A stretch of 53,180 nt of DNA from Bacteriovoracaceae bacterium (GTDB lineage: Bacteria; Bdellovibrionota; Bacteriovoracia; Bacteriovoracales; Bacteriovoracaceae). How positions within the stretch are numbered: the stretch's first letter is position 1; every line of letters starts with the position of its first letter. Position numbers and translations under genes: made by a program. Shown piece by piece: positions 1 through 8,847 of this stretch. The notes under the pieces were generated by a model that did not search any database, was not told where the DNA came from, and saw nothing but the letters and a program-made list of their open reading frames with translations. The stretch is taken from contig CANCFT010000024.1 of the NCBI GenBank assembly GCA_947377285.1, positions 1 through 53,180 on the forward strand. Reading direction: 5' to 3'.

Positions 1-19
1 AAATTCCTATTTTAAAAAT

Positions 20-586
20 TTAATAAAGTCTTGAGAGCTCCATAGAGTATTTTCCAGGAGCATAATTTATAAAGCGAGTATCTTTTAATTCTTGAAATTT
101 TGAATTTGCGCTAGCGTGACTTGCAAAAGGAAAAATGGCAATCCCACCACGAGGTGTAAATTCCCCAACGACTTCTAAATAGTGTGGGGATAAAAGTTTG
201 ACAAGATCGTTACATATTTTTTGAACACAATCTTCATGAAAGTCTCCATGATTTCTAAAACTATAGAGATAGAGTTTTAGAGATTTAGACTCTACCATTT
301 TTTTGTCTGCGATATAATTGATAAATATTTTGGCAAAATCAGGCTGGCCGGTTTTAGGGCAAAGCGAAGTAAATTCGGTGCAAACGAAAGTCGTCCAGGC
401 GGTATTTTTTGGATTTTTATTATCAAAGGCTTCTAAAACTTTTGGAGAGTAAGTTGTAGGGTAGTCTGTATGAGATTCGCCAAGTTTGAAATCTTTTAAT
501 TCAACAGGATTTCTCCCCAAATGTGCGGCGTCCTGATTTTTAATTGTATTTTGTCTAATCTTTTTCTGAGGTGTTTTTTTTACCAT
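20..586 (-). CDS. queF: NADPH-dependent 7-cyano-7-deazaguanine reductase QueF (type I)
   Basis: This enzyme reduces the nitrile preQ0 to the amine preQ1 in queuosine tRNA modification, in the cytoplasm. The catalytic cysteine lies in [10 protein letters not shown] and the aspartate that acts with it is seven residues further on. The substrate-binding His-Glu pair is in GDFHED, and the ESKSLK segment before it is the QueF family motif for NADPH binding. Length (188 residues) and the single T-fold domain fit the unimodular, Bacillus-like form. The start is ambiguous: ATG at 586 is given here, but TTG at 592, two codons upstream, has the better-spaced AGGA (599-602). No other queuosine gene is visible nearby, and I see no preQ1 riboswitch in the short leader. 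It is divergent from the ferrochelatase fusion gene. Confidence 0.93.
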   Translation of the reverse strand: MVKKTPQKKIRQNTIKNQDAAHLGRNPVELKDFKLGESHTDYPTTYSPKVLEAFDNKNPKNTAWTTFVCTEFTSLCPKTGQPDFAKIFINYIADKKMVESKSLKLYLYSFRNHGDFHEDCVQKICNDLVKLLSPHYLEVVGEFTPRGGIAIFPFASHASANSKFQELKDTRFINYAPGKYSMELSRLY

Positions 587-637
587 GACCAACTCGGATC
601 CTATAAAAGTAGTTAAATCGTGCTGACTCTGGTATTA

Positions 638-643
638 ATTATA
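638..643 (-). promoter_or_regulatory. Putative -10 element for queF
   Basis: The minus strand reads TATAAT here, about 50 bases upstream of the queF start, in the 77-base divergent gap. No good -35 hexamer sits at 16-18 bases, so this is a tentative call from the -10 alone. Confidence 0.35.
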
Positions 644-669
644 GCATCTTATATCAGAGGAATAAAGTC

Positions 670-3090
670 ATGAGTGAAGGAAAAACCAAAGTAGTTTTTG
701 TTCAGCTAGGTTCACCTAAAAGCCCCAAAGTATCCGACGTAAGGGCTTTTTTGAAAGAGTTTTTAGGAGATCCAAGAGTCGTTGATATTAATCCGATTGT
801 TTGGAAAATCATTTTAAATTTATTTGTACTGCCTTTTCGCCCTAAAAAATCGGCATTTTTGTATTCTAGGATTTGGGATGGGAAAAACTTCCCCCTTATT
901 ACTATAACTAGAGATTTCACCGACCGAGTTCGAGGATTTCTGACTTCTAAAAAAGTAGAAGTAAACCACGCTTTTTTACTCTCGTCGCCAAGAGTTAGTG
1001 ATGTTTGGAACGATTGGGAGAATGACCCAGAGCCGGCCACTAAACTAAAAGTCATTCCAATGTTTCCTCAATATTCAGAGGCAACAATCGCATCAGGTAT
1101 TGATGCTTTAGGGAGTGAAATTAAGTCTAGAGCTAAAATTCCTGAAATAAGTGTCGTTACAAATTTTCATACGACTAAAGCCTTTATCGATAATAGTGTT
1201 CGTCAAATAGATATTTACTTAGATAAATTTAAAAAAAATGGCACACAAGTTGATAAATTACTTCTCACGTTTCATGGTATTCAAAAAAGAAGAATTAACG
1301 ACAAGGGAGATAAGTACTACCTACATTGTTATGAAACTTTTTTTTTACTGAGATCGAGAATTAAAAATATCGATTCGAGTAAGATCATAATGACTTTTCA
1401 ATCTCGATTTGGCTCTGAAGAATGGCTCACTCCCTACACTGAAAACACTGTCGTTAGTCTTGTCAAAGAAGGGCACAAACAATTAGCTGTTTATTCTCCG
1501 AGTTTCGTTGCAGATTGTTTAGAAACACTCGATGAATTATCAGTAGAATTAAAAGAAACGGCCCATGAATTTGGGGGAGATATTCACTTTATTCCTTGCC
1601 TCAACGATGATGAGACTTGGTGCCGTGATTTTGCCAAATATATTGAGAACCAATGTCTTGCTTCAGAAGAAGTGAGATCAAATGATTTTTATTCTCTTGA
1701 AAAAAATCAATACCAGGAATTCGAAATGATGTCTGCTAAAGAACTTAAGCAAAAATCAACTCCTCTATCAAAAGAAGCGAAATCTTCAATCTTAATCGTG
1801 GCACTTACTATTTTTCTAGACCTCGTTGGGTTTTCAATTATTTTTCCATTGTTTCCAACTCTCGCAAAATATTACTTAACGGTTGATGCAGATAATGTTT
1901 TTCTCAAAGCCATTTTTGGATCAATTCAAAGTATTTCTAATTACACCGCAAGTTCAACTTCCGTTTTTTCAAGCATTGTTCTTTTTGGAGGTATGTTAGG
2001 AGCAATTTACTCCTCATTACAATTTATCGCCGCTCCACTATGGGGAGCCTGGTCTGACCGGATTGGACGAAAACCTGTTTTATTTCGCTCTATGGCCGGA
2101 ATGGCCGTCGGTTATGCCGTATGGGTTTTTTCAGGTTCATTTACTCTCTTAATAATCTCTCGGATTATTGACGGAATAATGGGAGGAAATATTTCAACGG
2201 CCACAGCAGTAGTTGCTGATGTAACTACTAAAGAAAATCGTTCAAAAGGAATGGCCATAATTGGGATTGCATTTGCTCTTGGATTTGTCGTGGGCCCGGC
2301 TTTTGGTGGGGTTCTTTCTCTCATAGACCTTACAAAAATGTATCCGAATTTAGTTGAATATGGAATTAATCCGTTTTCAGTGCCGGCCGCATTTGCATTA
2401 TGCTTGTCTCTTTTTAATACTTTTTGGGTTCAGTTAAAATTTAAAGAAAGCTTACCTCCTGAAAAACGTGGGGGCGTTACTACAGAGAGAAGTGCAAATA
2501 TTTTTAAAATTTTCAAACCACTTCCGCATCGAGAAATTAATATTATTAATATTTCATATTTTCTTTTTCTGGCCGCATTTTCTGGAATGGAATTCACTTT
2601 AACATTTTTAGCAGCTGAGCGACTCAACTATACACCAATGCAAAATGCCTATATTTTTATTTATATTGGTTTTATTATTGCTTTTGTTCAAGGCGGTGTT
2701 GTTAGAAGAAAAGCTTCTACCGTTGGCGAAAAAAAGATGGCACTTATTGGAATGGTTTCTTTAATTCCAGGATTACTACTAATCTCTGTGGCGTATTCTA
2801 GCTCAATGCTTTACTCTGGATTATTTTTTCTAGCGATAGGCTCTGCGATGATTATGCCTTGTTTAACCTCGCTTGTTACACTCTATACTCCAAGTAATGA
2901 ACAGGGCCGCTCAGTTGGTATTTTTCGATCGATGGGAGCTTTGGCCCGAGTTGTTGGTCCAATAGTATCGGCCATTGCTTATTATAAATTTGGAGCTTGG
3001 GCCCCTTATGTCTTTGGTTCAGCTTTTTTACTTTTTCCAATTATCATTCTTTCTAAGCTTCCAAGTGCTCCACCGGAAGCTTTGGCTTAA
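670..3090 (+). CDS. hemH: Ferrochelatase (HemH) fused to an MFS transporter
   Basis: Residues 1 to about 335 form a ferrochelatase, the enzyme that inserts Fe(II) into protoporphyrin or coproporphyrin in haem synthesis. The metal-site His202 is in LTFHGIQKRR with KGDKYY after it, and Glu285 is in ADCLETLDEL, so the enzyme looks active. A charged linker (about 335-370) leads to a 12-helix-type major facilitator transporter of the tetracycline/DHA1 style, with motif A (WSDRIGRKPV, near 461-470) and a motif C-like GFVVGPAFGG. The reading frame is continuous. At the boundary, codon 353 (ATG at 1726, a second ATG at 1729) has AGGA at 1715-1718, so a free transporter could also be made. AGAGGA precedes the main start. 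The transported substrate is unknown; a tetrapyrrole is only an inference from the fusion. The gene converges on, and overlaps by four bases, the next gene. Confidence 0.9.
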   Translation: MSEGKTKVVFVQLGSPKSPKVSDVRAFLKEFLGDPRVVDINPIVWKIILNLFVLPFRPKKSAFLYSRIWDGKNFPLITITRDFTDRVRGFLTSKKVEVNHAFLLSSPRVSDVWNDWENDPEPATKLKVIPMFPQYSEATIASGIDALGSEIKSRAKIPEISVVTNFHTTKAFIDNSVRQIDIYLDKFKKNGTQVDKLLLTFHGIQKRRINDKGDKYYLHCYETFFLLRSRIKNIDSSKIIMTFQSRFGSEEWLTPYTENTVVSLVKEGHKQLAVYSPSFVADCLETLDELSVELKETAHEFGGDIHFIPCLNDDETWCRDFAKYIENQCLASEEVRSNDFYSLEKNQYQEFEMMSAKELKQKSTPLSKEAKSSILIVALTIFLDLVGFSIIFPLFPTLAKYYLTVDADNVFLKAIFGSIQSISNYTASSTSVFSSIVLFGGMLGAIYSSLQFIAAPLWGAWSDRIGRKPVLFRSMAGMAVGYAVWVFSGSFTLLIISRIIDGIMGGNISTATAVVADVTTKENRSKGMAIIGIAFALGFVVGPAFGGVLSLIDLTKMYPNLVEYGINPFSVPAAFALCLSLFNTFWVQLKFKESLPPEKRGGVTTERSANIFKIFKPLPHREINIINISYFLFLAAFSGMEFTLTFLAAERLNYTPMQNAYIFIYIGFIIAFVQGGVVRRKASTVGEKKMALIGMVSLIPGLLLISVAYSSSMLYSGLFFLAIGSAMIMPCLTSLVTLYTPSNEQGRSVGIFRSMGALARVVGPIVSAIAYYKFGAWAPYVFGSAFLLFPIIILSKLPSAPPEALA

Positions 3091-3752
3091 CAAAGAAAAG
3101 GGTTCGATTTTTTTTCTTGATAAATTGATGTCGCAGGTCCATGACCTGCGATCACTTTTGTTTCTTCAGGTAAAACGAGCAATCTATTTTTAATAGATTT
3201 TATAATCAAGCTCCCGTCTCCACCTGGTAAGTCAGTTCTACCTATCGAGCGCTGGAAGAGAGTGTCTCCTGCAAAAAGTTGGGGAATATCAAAGTAATCA
3301 CTATAAAAGCAGCATGAGCCAGGAGTATGACCAGGTGTGTGGAGTGTCGTTAAGAATGAATTGATTTCTGGGTCTACAAATGAAAATGTTTCACCTTCTT
3401 CAAGATGGGAATCAATTGGTTTTGGAGTTCCAACATTTTGTCGAAAGAATAATCCTTGTTGTGGAAGCATATCATAGAGAAATTGATCACCTTTATGTAA
3501 GTGAATTGTCGCCCCTGTTGCAGCACTAATTTCGCTAGACCTGCCAATATGGTCAAAATGAGCATGAGTGTGGAGAAGCTTTTTTGGTAAAATTTGAAGT
3601 TCTTTAATTTTTTTTAATATAAATTCATGATCATTTCCAGGGTCTATGATAATGGCTTCCCCCGTTTTGTCAGAGTATAGAATTGAGCAATTGCAAGCAT
3701 AACTTCCAACTGGAAAACTTGTTAAATGAAGTGAATTTTTATTTAAATGCAT
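3087..3752 (-). CDS. Metallo-beta-lactamase-fold hydrolase, glyoxalase-II-like
   Basis: A 221-residue cytoplasmic hydrolase of the hydroxyacylglutathione hydrolase (glyoxalase II) branch of the metallo-beta-lactamase fold. The dinuclear zinc site is complete: THAHFDHIG gives the HxHxDH motif, HTPGHTPGS the third histidine, GDTLF the bridging aspartate and GHG the last histidine. The short length, without the C-terminal glutathione-binding helical domain of classical GloB (about 250 residues), suggests a YcbL-like thioester hydrolase whose substrate cannot be read from sequence. A good GGAG lies before the ATG. The gene appears to have its own promoter and is not co-transcribed with its convergent neighbour. 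Confidence 0.85.
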   Translation of the reverse strand: MHLNKNSLHLTSFPVGSYACNCSILYSDKTGEAIIIDPGNDHEFILKKIKELQILPKKLLHTHAHFDHIGRSSEISAATGATIHLHKGDQFLYDMLPQQGLFFRQNVGTPKPIDSHLEEGETFSFVDPEINSFLTTLHTPGHTPGSCCFYSDYFDIPQLFAGDTLFQRSIGRTDLPGGDGSLIIKSIKNRLLVLPEETKVIAGHGPATSIYQEKKSNPFLC

Positions 3753-3782
3753 ATTTTCTCCAGCAATAAATAATGGGAATTT

Positions 3783-3811
3783 ATTTTATAAAACTGAATT
3801 CAAAAATACAA
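3783..3811 (-). promoter_or_regulatory. Putative sigma-70-type promoter of the glyoxalase-II-like gene
   Basis: On the minus strand TTGTAT (3806-3811) and TAAAAT (3783-3788) are separated by 17 bases, about 30 bases upstream of the start codon and its GGAG ribosome-binding site. Confidence 0.45.
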
Positions 3812-3848
3812 CGTTTAGAGTTGAATTGCCAAAAAATAAAAGTGCAGC

Positions 3849-4721
3849 TTAAATTTTTGTAATCAATTCTCGTGCGATATTTATTTTAGTAAGTTCTTCG
3901 ATTTGTTCAAAGCCTGGTATTGAATTAAGTTCTATAAAATACATTTGATGATTATGTTCTAAAATATCAATTCCACAATAATCGAGTCCACTTAGTCTTG
4001 CCACTTTTTGGACAGATTCTATTAAGTCTGCTGGAGACTTTTTAATCCATTGTCCGCTGGAGCGTTTGGAGTTTCCTCGGAAGTCATCATGCGAAATAGA
4101 TCTTTCAATAATGGCATGAATTTCATTCTTAATGATAAAATAGCGCCATTCTCTCGTGTGTTCTAAATAAGGTTGAATCAAAAATTTTTGATCCTTGAGT
4201 GCTAAAAAAGTCTCCAGCAGACTTTTTAGTGATTGGGCACCATTGATTAGGTTGACACCAATACCTTGATTTCCGCGACTCATTTTGAGTATATATTTTT
4301 GGACAGAAGACAACTCTAAGACTTTTTGCCATTGTTCTTCAGTTAATGGGCCACGAAACATAATACTTGGAATATTAGTAATTTGGTTTGCACTAAAAAA
4401 AAAAGCTTGTTTGTCTTTATCTCTAAAATTTTCTATTCCTAAAAGTGGATTGCTAATTTTAAAACCTGATTGAGAAAAATACTTTGAAACCATTAGGTCA
4501 AAATCATCGTAGCGAATTCCTGTGGTTCTATGAAAATAAATATCTTCATGATTAGAGAGATCTAAAAGCACTTCTGTATTAGTGAGAAAGTATTTATAAG
4601 GGTTCAACCAACTGTTTTGGTAGCCTAAAGTCTGTGCTTCAGCTAACAAGCGCTTAGTAGTATAGAGGTGAGGAGATTCACTGGCGACAATGATTTTTTT
4701 TTGCTTTTTATCAAAGGTCAT
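3849..4721 (-). CDS. ATP-grasp ligase, RimK-like
   Basis: A 290-residue protein whose C-terminal two thirds are an ATP-grasp domain of the RimK/glutathione-synthetase type. Visible motifs are YILKMSRGNQGIGV (glycine-rich nucleotide-binding loop), a central arginine/histidine-rich strand (EWRYFII), and CGIDILE...FIELNSIPGFE, the metal-binding Asp/Glu/Asn set followed by the family PGFE/PGLE turn. Such enzymes join a carboxylate to an amine through an acyl phosphate, for example adding glutamate to a protein tail. The N-terminal 90 residues are not a recognised substrate domain, so the acceptor is unknown. No target-like protein sits beside it. The start codon lacks a clear ribosome-binding site. 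Confidence 0.75.
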   Translation of the reverse strand: MTFDKKQKKIIVASESPHLYTTKRLLAEAQTLGYQNSWLNPYKYFLTNTEVLLDLSNHEDIYFHRTTGIRYDDFDLMVSKYFSQSGFKISNPLLGIENFRDKDKQAFFFSANQITNIPSIMFRGPLTEEQWQKVLELSSVQKYILKMSRGNQGIGVNLINGAQSLKSLLETFLALKDQKFLIQPYLEHTREWRYFIIKNEIHAIIERSISHDDFRGNSKRSSGQWIKKSPADLIESVQKVARLSGLDYCGIDILEHNHQMYFIELNSIPGFEQIEELTKINIARELITKI

Positions 4722-4751
4722 TATTTTAGCCCAAGGTGAGACTTCTATTGC

Positions 4752-4781
4752 TTGAAATCTTAGTTTTTTAAACGCTATAAT
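4752..4781 (+). promoter_or_regulatory. Promoter of the M14 peptidase gene, probably giving a leaderless mRNA
   Basis: TTGAAA (4752-4757), an 18-base spacer and a perfect TATAAT (4776-4781). The start codon follows only eight bases later and those bases hold no ribosome-binding site, so transcription should start at or just before the ATG. Confidence 0.65.
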
Positions 4782-4789
4782 ACTCTAAT

Positions 4790-5902
4790 ATGAAATTTGC
4801 TTTTAATAAAACTCTTCTTCTCATTACCGCAATTTTGTCTTCAATGTCTATCCAACTTATGGCGGCAGAGAGTACAAAATTAACGCCGGCCTTAAGTAAT
4901 TTTTGTAAAAAATTAGATTCTCAATTTAAAAAATATTCTTGGGAAAAAAGTCAGTGTGAAAATTATGAATGGATACATGTAAGGAACTCAGTAATTGGAG
5001 ATCCTTTAACATGGACTGTTTTTGGCGATACAAGCGATGAAGATAAATTGAGCTTCAAACAAAAAGATGTTTCTATCATAATGTGCGGTGTTCATGGAGA
5101 CGAGATCACTCCAATTAAATTTTGTTTTGATATAATGTCATATTTAAAATCTGCTTATTCTGATCCAGAAATTGTCAAAAAAGATTTAAGTAATAAAATT
5201 GTTATAGTTGCCCCGCTTGTTAATCCTGATGCTTTTTTTAAGGCGAGGCCTTCGCGAGTCAACGCTCATGGTGTAGACGTCAATCGAAATTTCCCTACAA
5301 AAGATTGGGCAAAAGATGCTAGGCGTTTATGGATTTCAAATTTCAGAAAAGACAAAAGGCGTAATCCTGGAATCAGCGCAAGTAGCGAACCAGAAGTTCT
5401 TTTTCAAATGAATCTCATTAAGCGCTATGGGCCTGATAAAATTATTTCCGTTCACTCACCATTAACTATGCTTGATTATGATGGGCCTAATACAATTGTT
5501 TCAGGATTTGTTGACGGTGCCCGTGCTCACGAACTGCTTATTCAAATGAGTAAAGATGCTTCAGACTATAAAATTGAAAACTATCCATTTTTCCCGGGCT
5601 CTTTAGGGAATTGGGCCGGAAAAGAAAGAGATATTCCAACTTACACACTTGAATTGCCAACCTCAGATCCCTCTAAATCTGATGAATATTGGAAACTTTT
5701 TAAATCTGCAATTCATAATGCGATTGCACATGATTTAAAAGAAAAATCAAATACTAAAAGTGAAGAGGCTATTCCTGTAAATAAATCAGAAAAGCAATCC
5801 GAAAAACAAACTGAAAATAACACCATTTCTGCAACTGCACAAAAATCCAATGAGCAAAAATCGGTTGCTGAAAAACCGACACAAAGTGGACTCGTTGACT
5901 AG
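4790..5902 (+). CDS. Exported M14-family zinc carboxypeptidase (MpaA-like)
   Basis: A 370-residue exported enzyme. Residues 1 to about 25 are a signal peptide ending MAAE. The M14 zinc site is present: His102 and Glu105 in VHGDE, and His222 in ISVHSP. Substrate-binding Asn/Arg are in GVDVNRNFP (near 161-169) and the general-base Glu288 is in YTLELP. The nearest familiar type is murein peptide amidase MpaA, which cuts the link between the gamma-D-glutamyl residue and diaminopimelate in peptide stems. With an export signal, a role on cell-wall peptides in the periplasm is the likely reading, but the substrate is inferred. The last 60 residues are Lys/Glu/Ser-rich low-complexity sequence with no fold I recognise. 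The start fits the promoter immediately upstream. Confidence 0.82.
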   Translation: MKFAFNKTLLLITAILSSMSIQLMAAESTKLTPALSNFCKKLDSQFKKYSWEKSQCENYEWIHVRNSVIGDPLTWTVFGDTSDEDKLSFKQKDVSIIMCGVHGDEITPIKFCFDIMSYLKSAYSDPEIVKKDLSNKIVIVAPLVNPDAFFKARPSRVNAHGVDVNRNFPTKDWAKDARRLWISNFRKDKRRNPGISASSEPEVLFQMNLIKRYGPDKIISVHSPLTMLDYDGPNTIVSGFVDGARAHELLIQMSKDASDYKIENYPFFPGSLGNWAGKERDIPTYTLELPTSDPSKSDEYWKLFKSAIHNAIAHDLKEKSNTKSEEAIPVNKSEKQSEKQTENNTISATAQKSNEQKSVAEKPTQSGLVD

Positions 5903-6024
5903 GCTATTTACAGGTCATTGAAAACACAAATTGCAAATTATTATTGGCAATATTTCTTAAGCTTTCCTAAAAACAATCGATAAGTCCTTTAAGAATAGAG
6001 TTCTGAGCTTTAAGGAGTATATAT

Positions 6025-7995
6025 ATGTTGGCGAGTTTTTCTGAATTTAAATTCTATCAGTCTTTTAGAATTTCAGTTGAAGAAGCAGATGATTTACGCT
6101 TTTTAGTTCAAATTGAAAAAGGGCATGGAGAGAGTGTTTATATTGATGATGCTAAATTAATTGATATAAGTTTAACTGGTTTTGGTTTTGCAACAGCAGA
6201 GCGAATTTCAGTTGGCAAAGAACTTAATATTTCACTTCAATATAAAAAACACCATCTCGATTTAACAGGAAGAGTAGTCCGGGCATTTTCTCAAACCCTT
6301 GATGATCAAAAAATTATCTATGGAATTGAAATCGACGAAGATAAAAATATTTCGAAATTTCTTGAACATTATATAATGGGTTTTTCATCAGAGCGCTTAA
6401 AGGACTGTTTAATAGATTCGGCCATTAAAGAAAGGTATACAAAAGCGACAGATGGTTTTGAAGTCTTCTCGCTTTTATTATCACTCTTCAAAGATATTAC
6501 ACACTTTGGAGACAAAGAAGGGTTTATTGAATCTATGCTTGAAGAAGTTATTAGAATTTTGAATGCTCAAAGGGCGTCACTTTTTTTAATTAACCCTGAA
6601 ACGAACGAACTTGAAGCGATATGTGCTCTTGGTATTCGAAAGGAACATTTAAAATTTGATTATCGAGTTGGCATCGCGGGATCGGTTTTCACCACCGGAG
6701 TCGCACTTAATATTGACACCGTTCATGATAGCACTCGCTTTAATGAAGCCTTTGATAAAAAATTAGGTTTTGAAACGCGTTCAATTATTTGTCATCCAAT
6801 TCATAACCGTGAAGATAAAATTATTGGCGTCATTGAAGTTTTAAATAAGCGCAATGAAGATCGATTTACGATTGAAGATGAGAAGATTATGAAAGTACTC
6901 TCTCTAATATTCTCTTCGGTTTTCTATAATTTTACACCTATGTCTGATAAATCGACAATTAGAAGATTTTCAGGACCTTTTGATAGAAAAAATGCTTTAA
7001 TTGGGCGAGTTCCTCATGCCGCTTCATTAAGAAGTACAATTTTGAAATTAAAAGATATCGAAGCTCCAGTTCTCATCTATGGTGAAAAAGGAGTCGGAAA
7101 ATCTTTGTATTCAAAAATTTTACATGTAGAAGGTCAACGAGGGCTTAAGCCATTTGATATCATTTACTGTGAAGATAGGGATCATGAACAAGTAGAAAAG
7201 CTTCTTTTTGGGCCAGACGAAAAAGAATGTAAATTAATTAACTGCAAAGGCGGGACTGTTCAGCTTCACGAAATCTGGGCCCTTTCACTTAAAAATCAAA
7301 AAAGATTAATGACTATAATGCGAGATCGTCACATCTCTGATACAAAATATAGTCTTGATGTAAGAATTGTGGCCACGACAACTAGAGACATTGGTGTGTT
7401 AGTTGCCAATGGAGATTTCGATCGCGAACTTTATGAATATTTAGCAAAGGCCACGGTCTTTATTGAACCACTTCGTAGAAGAGGAGACGACTTTGAACTC
7501 TTAGTAGATTATTTTTTAAAAGTAGAATGTAAAAAACAAGGTTTACTCCTAAAATCATTTGCTCCTAAACTAATGGAAAAATTGAAAAAATATGACTGGC
7601 CAGGAAATATAAAAGAATTAAAACAATCAATAGAACGGGCCGTTTTATACAATCCTAAAACTCACGTTATTACTGATTTAGATATTCAAGATTCGGCTTC
7701 TCCATTGGTAGATATTTCTGAAAAGAAAAGAATGTTTGGTGATCTTCCGTTTGTAAGTGATCATAATATTGCCTTAAAAGATCGATTAGCACTTGTAGAG
7801 CGCGAGATGATTCATGCAGAAATAAGACGAACAAATGGCAACAAATCAAAAGCTGCTAAAGAAATGGGAATAAGCCGAGAAGCGCTAAGAAAAAAACTTT
7901 TAATGAGCACAGATATTTTGAAATCCCTTAACCTTTCAGAAGAAGAAAGATTAAGATTTCAAAAAGAGGATGATGAGTTTGCCAGTGCGGCTTAA
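6025..7995 (+). CDS. PilZ-GAF-degenerate NtrC-type AAA+ protein with Fis-type HTH
   Basis: A 656-residue regulator. Residues about 15-115 are a PilZ-like domain: the DISLTG motif (47-52) matches DxSxxG, but the usual RxxxR before it is not evident. Residues about 150-300 are a GAF domain. Residues about 320-545 resemble the sigma-54 activator AAA+ module, with Walker A GEKGVGKS (353-360), PLRRRGDD and the WPGNIKEL segment. The C-terminus (about 593-625) has a Fis-type helix-turn-helix. The GAFTGA loop that contacts sigma-54 is deleted, and the Walker B aspartate is His415 (QLHEI). It therefore probably binds DNA and nucleotide without driving sigma-54 open-complex formation. AAGGAG precedes the ATG. 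It is the first gene of the operon that continues into cdaA 33 bases downstream. Confidence 0.85.
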   Translation: MLASFSEFKFYQSFRISVEEADDLRFLVQIEKGHGESVYIDDAKLIDISLTGFGFATAERISVGKELNISLQYKKHHLDLTGRVVRAFSQTLDDQKIIYGIEIDEDKNISKFLEHYIMGFSSERLKDCLIDSAIKERYTKATDGFEVFSLLLSLFKDITHFGDKEGFIESMLEEVIRILNAQRASLFLINPETNELEAICALGIRKEHLKFDYRVGIAGSVFTTGVALNIDTVHDSTRFNEAFDKKLGFETRSIICHPIHNREDKIIGVIEVLNKRNEDRFTIEDEKIMKVLSLIFSSVFYNFTPMSDKSTIRRFSGPFDRKNALIGRVPHAASLRSTILKLKDIEAPVLIYGEKGVGKSLYSKILHVEGQRGLKPFDIIYCEDRDHEQVEKLLFGPDEKECKLINCKGGTVQLHEIWALSLKNQKRLMTIMRDRHISDTKYSLDVRIVATTTRDIGVLVANGDFDRELYEYLAKATVFIEPLRRRGDDFELLVDYFLKVECKKQGLLLKSFAPKLMEKLKKYDWPGNIKELKQSIERAVLYNPKTHVITDLDIQDSASPLVDISEKKRMFGDLPFVSDHNIALKDRLALVEREMIHAEIRRTNGNKSKAAKEMGISREALRKKLLMSTDILKSLNLSEEERLRFQKEDDEFASAA

Positions 7996-8028
7996 CTTCC
8001 TGTTTGGAGTCACCCTTGGGGAAATTAG

Positions 8029-8844
8029 GTGAATTTTTTAGGTACATTTTTATCACATCTTAATTTTAAGGATCTGATCGATATTTTTATCGTTACGATC
8101 CTTATTTATCAATTATTACTAATTGTCCGTGGAACGAAAGCTGCTCAAATGATAGTTGGGCTCGGAGTCCTCTTTGCTTTATTTTGGCTTGGGATAACTT
8201 TTAAATTTTATTCACTCAATTGGGTACTTGCCCATTTTTTTGATTCATTTTTTATAATTGTTGTTGTGCTTTTCCAAGACCAATTTAGAAGTGCACTTGC
8301 AAGTGTTGGAACAAGACGAAATTTCATCACCGCCTTTGCTAAAGACGAATATGACTTTGAAATAGATGAAGTGGTGGAAGCCTCGGGGGCACTTTCACGA
8401 GAAAAAATTGGGGCACTTATTGTTATAGAGCGAACTCACGGTCTTCTGAATTTTGTCAACACAGGTACGAGGCTGGATTGCCGTATACATTCTGATATTA
8501 TTTATTCTATCTTTGAATCAAGTTCTTCTCTTCATGATGGGGCCATTATTATCCAAAACGGAAAGATTTCCGCAGCAGGTTGTTTTCTACCATTATCAAA
8601 AAATTTTGATATTGAACGCCATTTAGGGACTCGTCACCGAGCTGCCCTTGGACTATCTGAAGTCACAGATGCAATTGTGGTTACAGTTTCTGAAGAATCA
8701 GGTAGAATAAATCTTTGTGTTGAAGGAATTTTTTATCTGTGTAAAACTGAAAAAGAACTAGGACAGTATTTACGGCATATTTGGAGTAATGAGAGCTTAG
8801 ACAACTCACTTAAGCCAATTAAAACAAAAGACATGGTTCGCTAG
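8029..8844 (+). CDS. cdaA: Diadenylate cyclase CdaA (c-di-AMP synthase)
   Basis: Makes c-di-AMP from two ATP at the inner membrane. The N-terminus has three hydrophobic segments (about 15-34, 38-58 and 64-84), and the cytoplasmic DAC domain carries both family motifs, DGA (170-172, in SLHDGAIII) and RHR (202-204, in GTRHRAAL). Length (271) is standard for CdaA. The start is GTG with GGGGA six bases upstream. The gene order cdaA-cdaR-glmM is the conserved arrangement best known from Firmicutes, where CdaR and GlmM bind and modulate the cyclase. No c-di-AMP phosphodiesterase is visible in the window. Confidence 0.95.
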   Translation: MNFLGTFLSHLNFKDLIDIFIVTILIYQLLLIVRGTKAAQMIVGLGVLFALFWLGITFKFYSLNWVLAHFFDSFFIIVVVLFQDQFRSALASVGTRRNFITAFAKDEYDFEIDEVVEASGALSREKIGALIVIERTHGLLNFVNTGTRLDCRIHSDIIYSIFESSSSLHDGAIIIQNGKISAAGCFLPLSKNFDIERHLGTRHRAALGLSEVTDAIVVTVSEESGRINLCVEGIFYLCKTEKELGQYLRHIWSNESLDNSLKPIKTKDMVR

Positions 8845-8847
8845 ATT

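Noticed and set aside
593..669. A preQ1 riboswitch upstream of queF.
   Set aside because: The leader is short and contains no preQ1-I or preQ1-II core pattern that I can see.
6025..7995. Calling the protein a sigma-54-dependent activator.
   Set aside because: The GAFTGA loop is missing and the Walker B aspartate is replaced, so sigma-54 activation is not supported.
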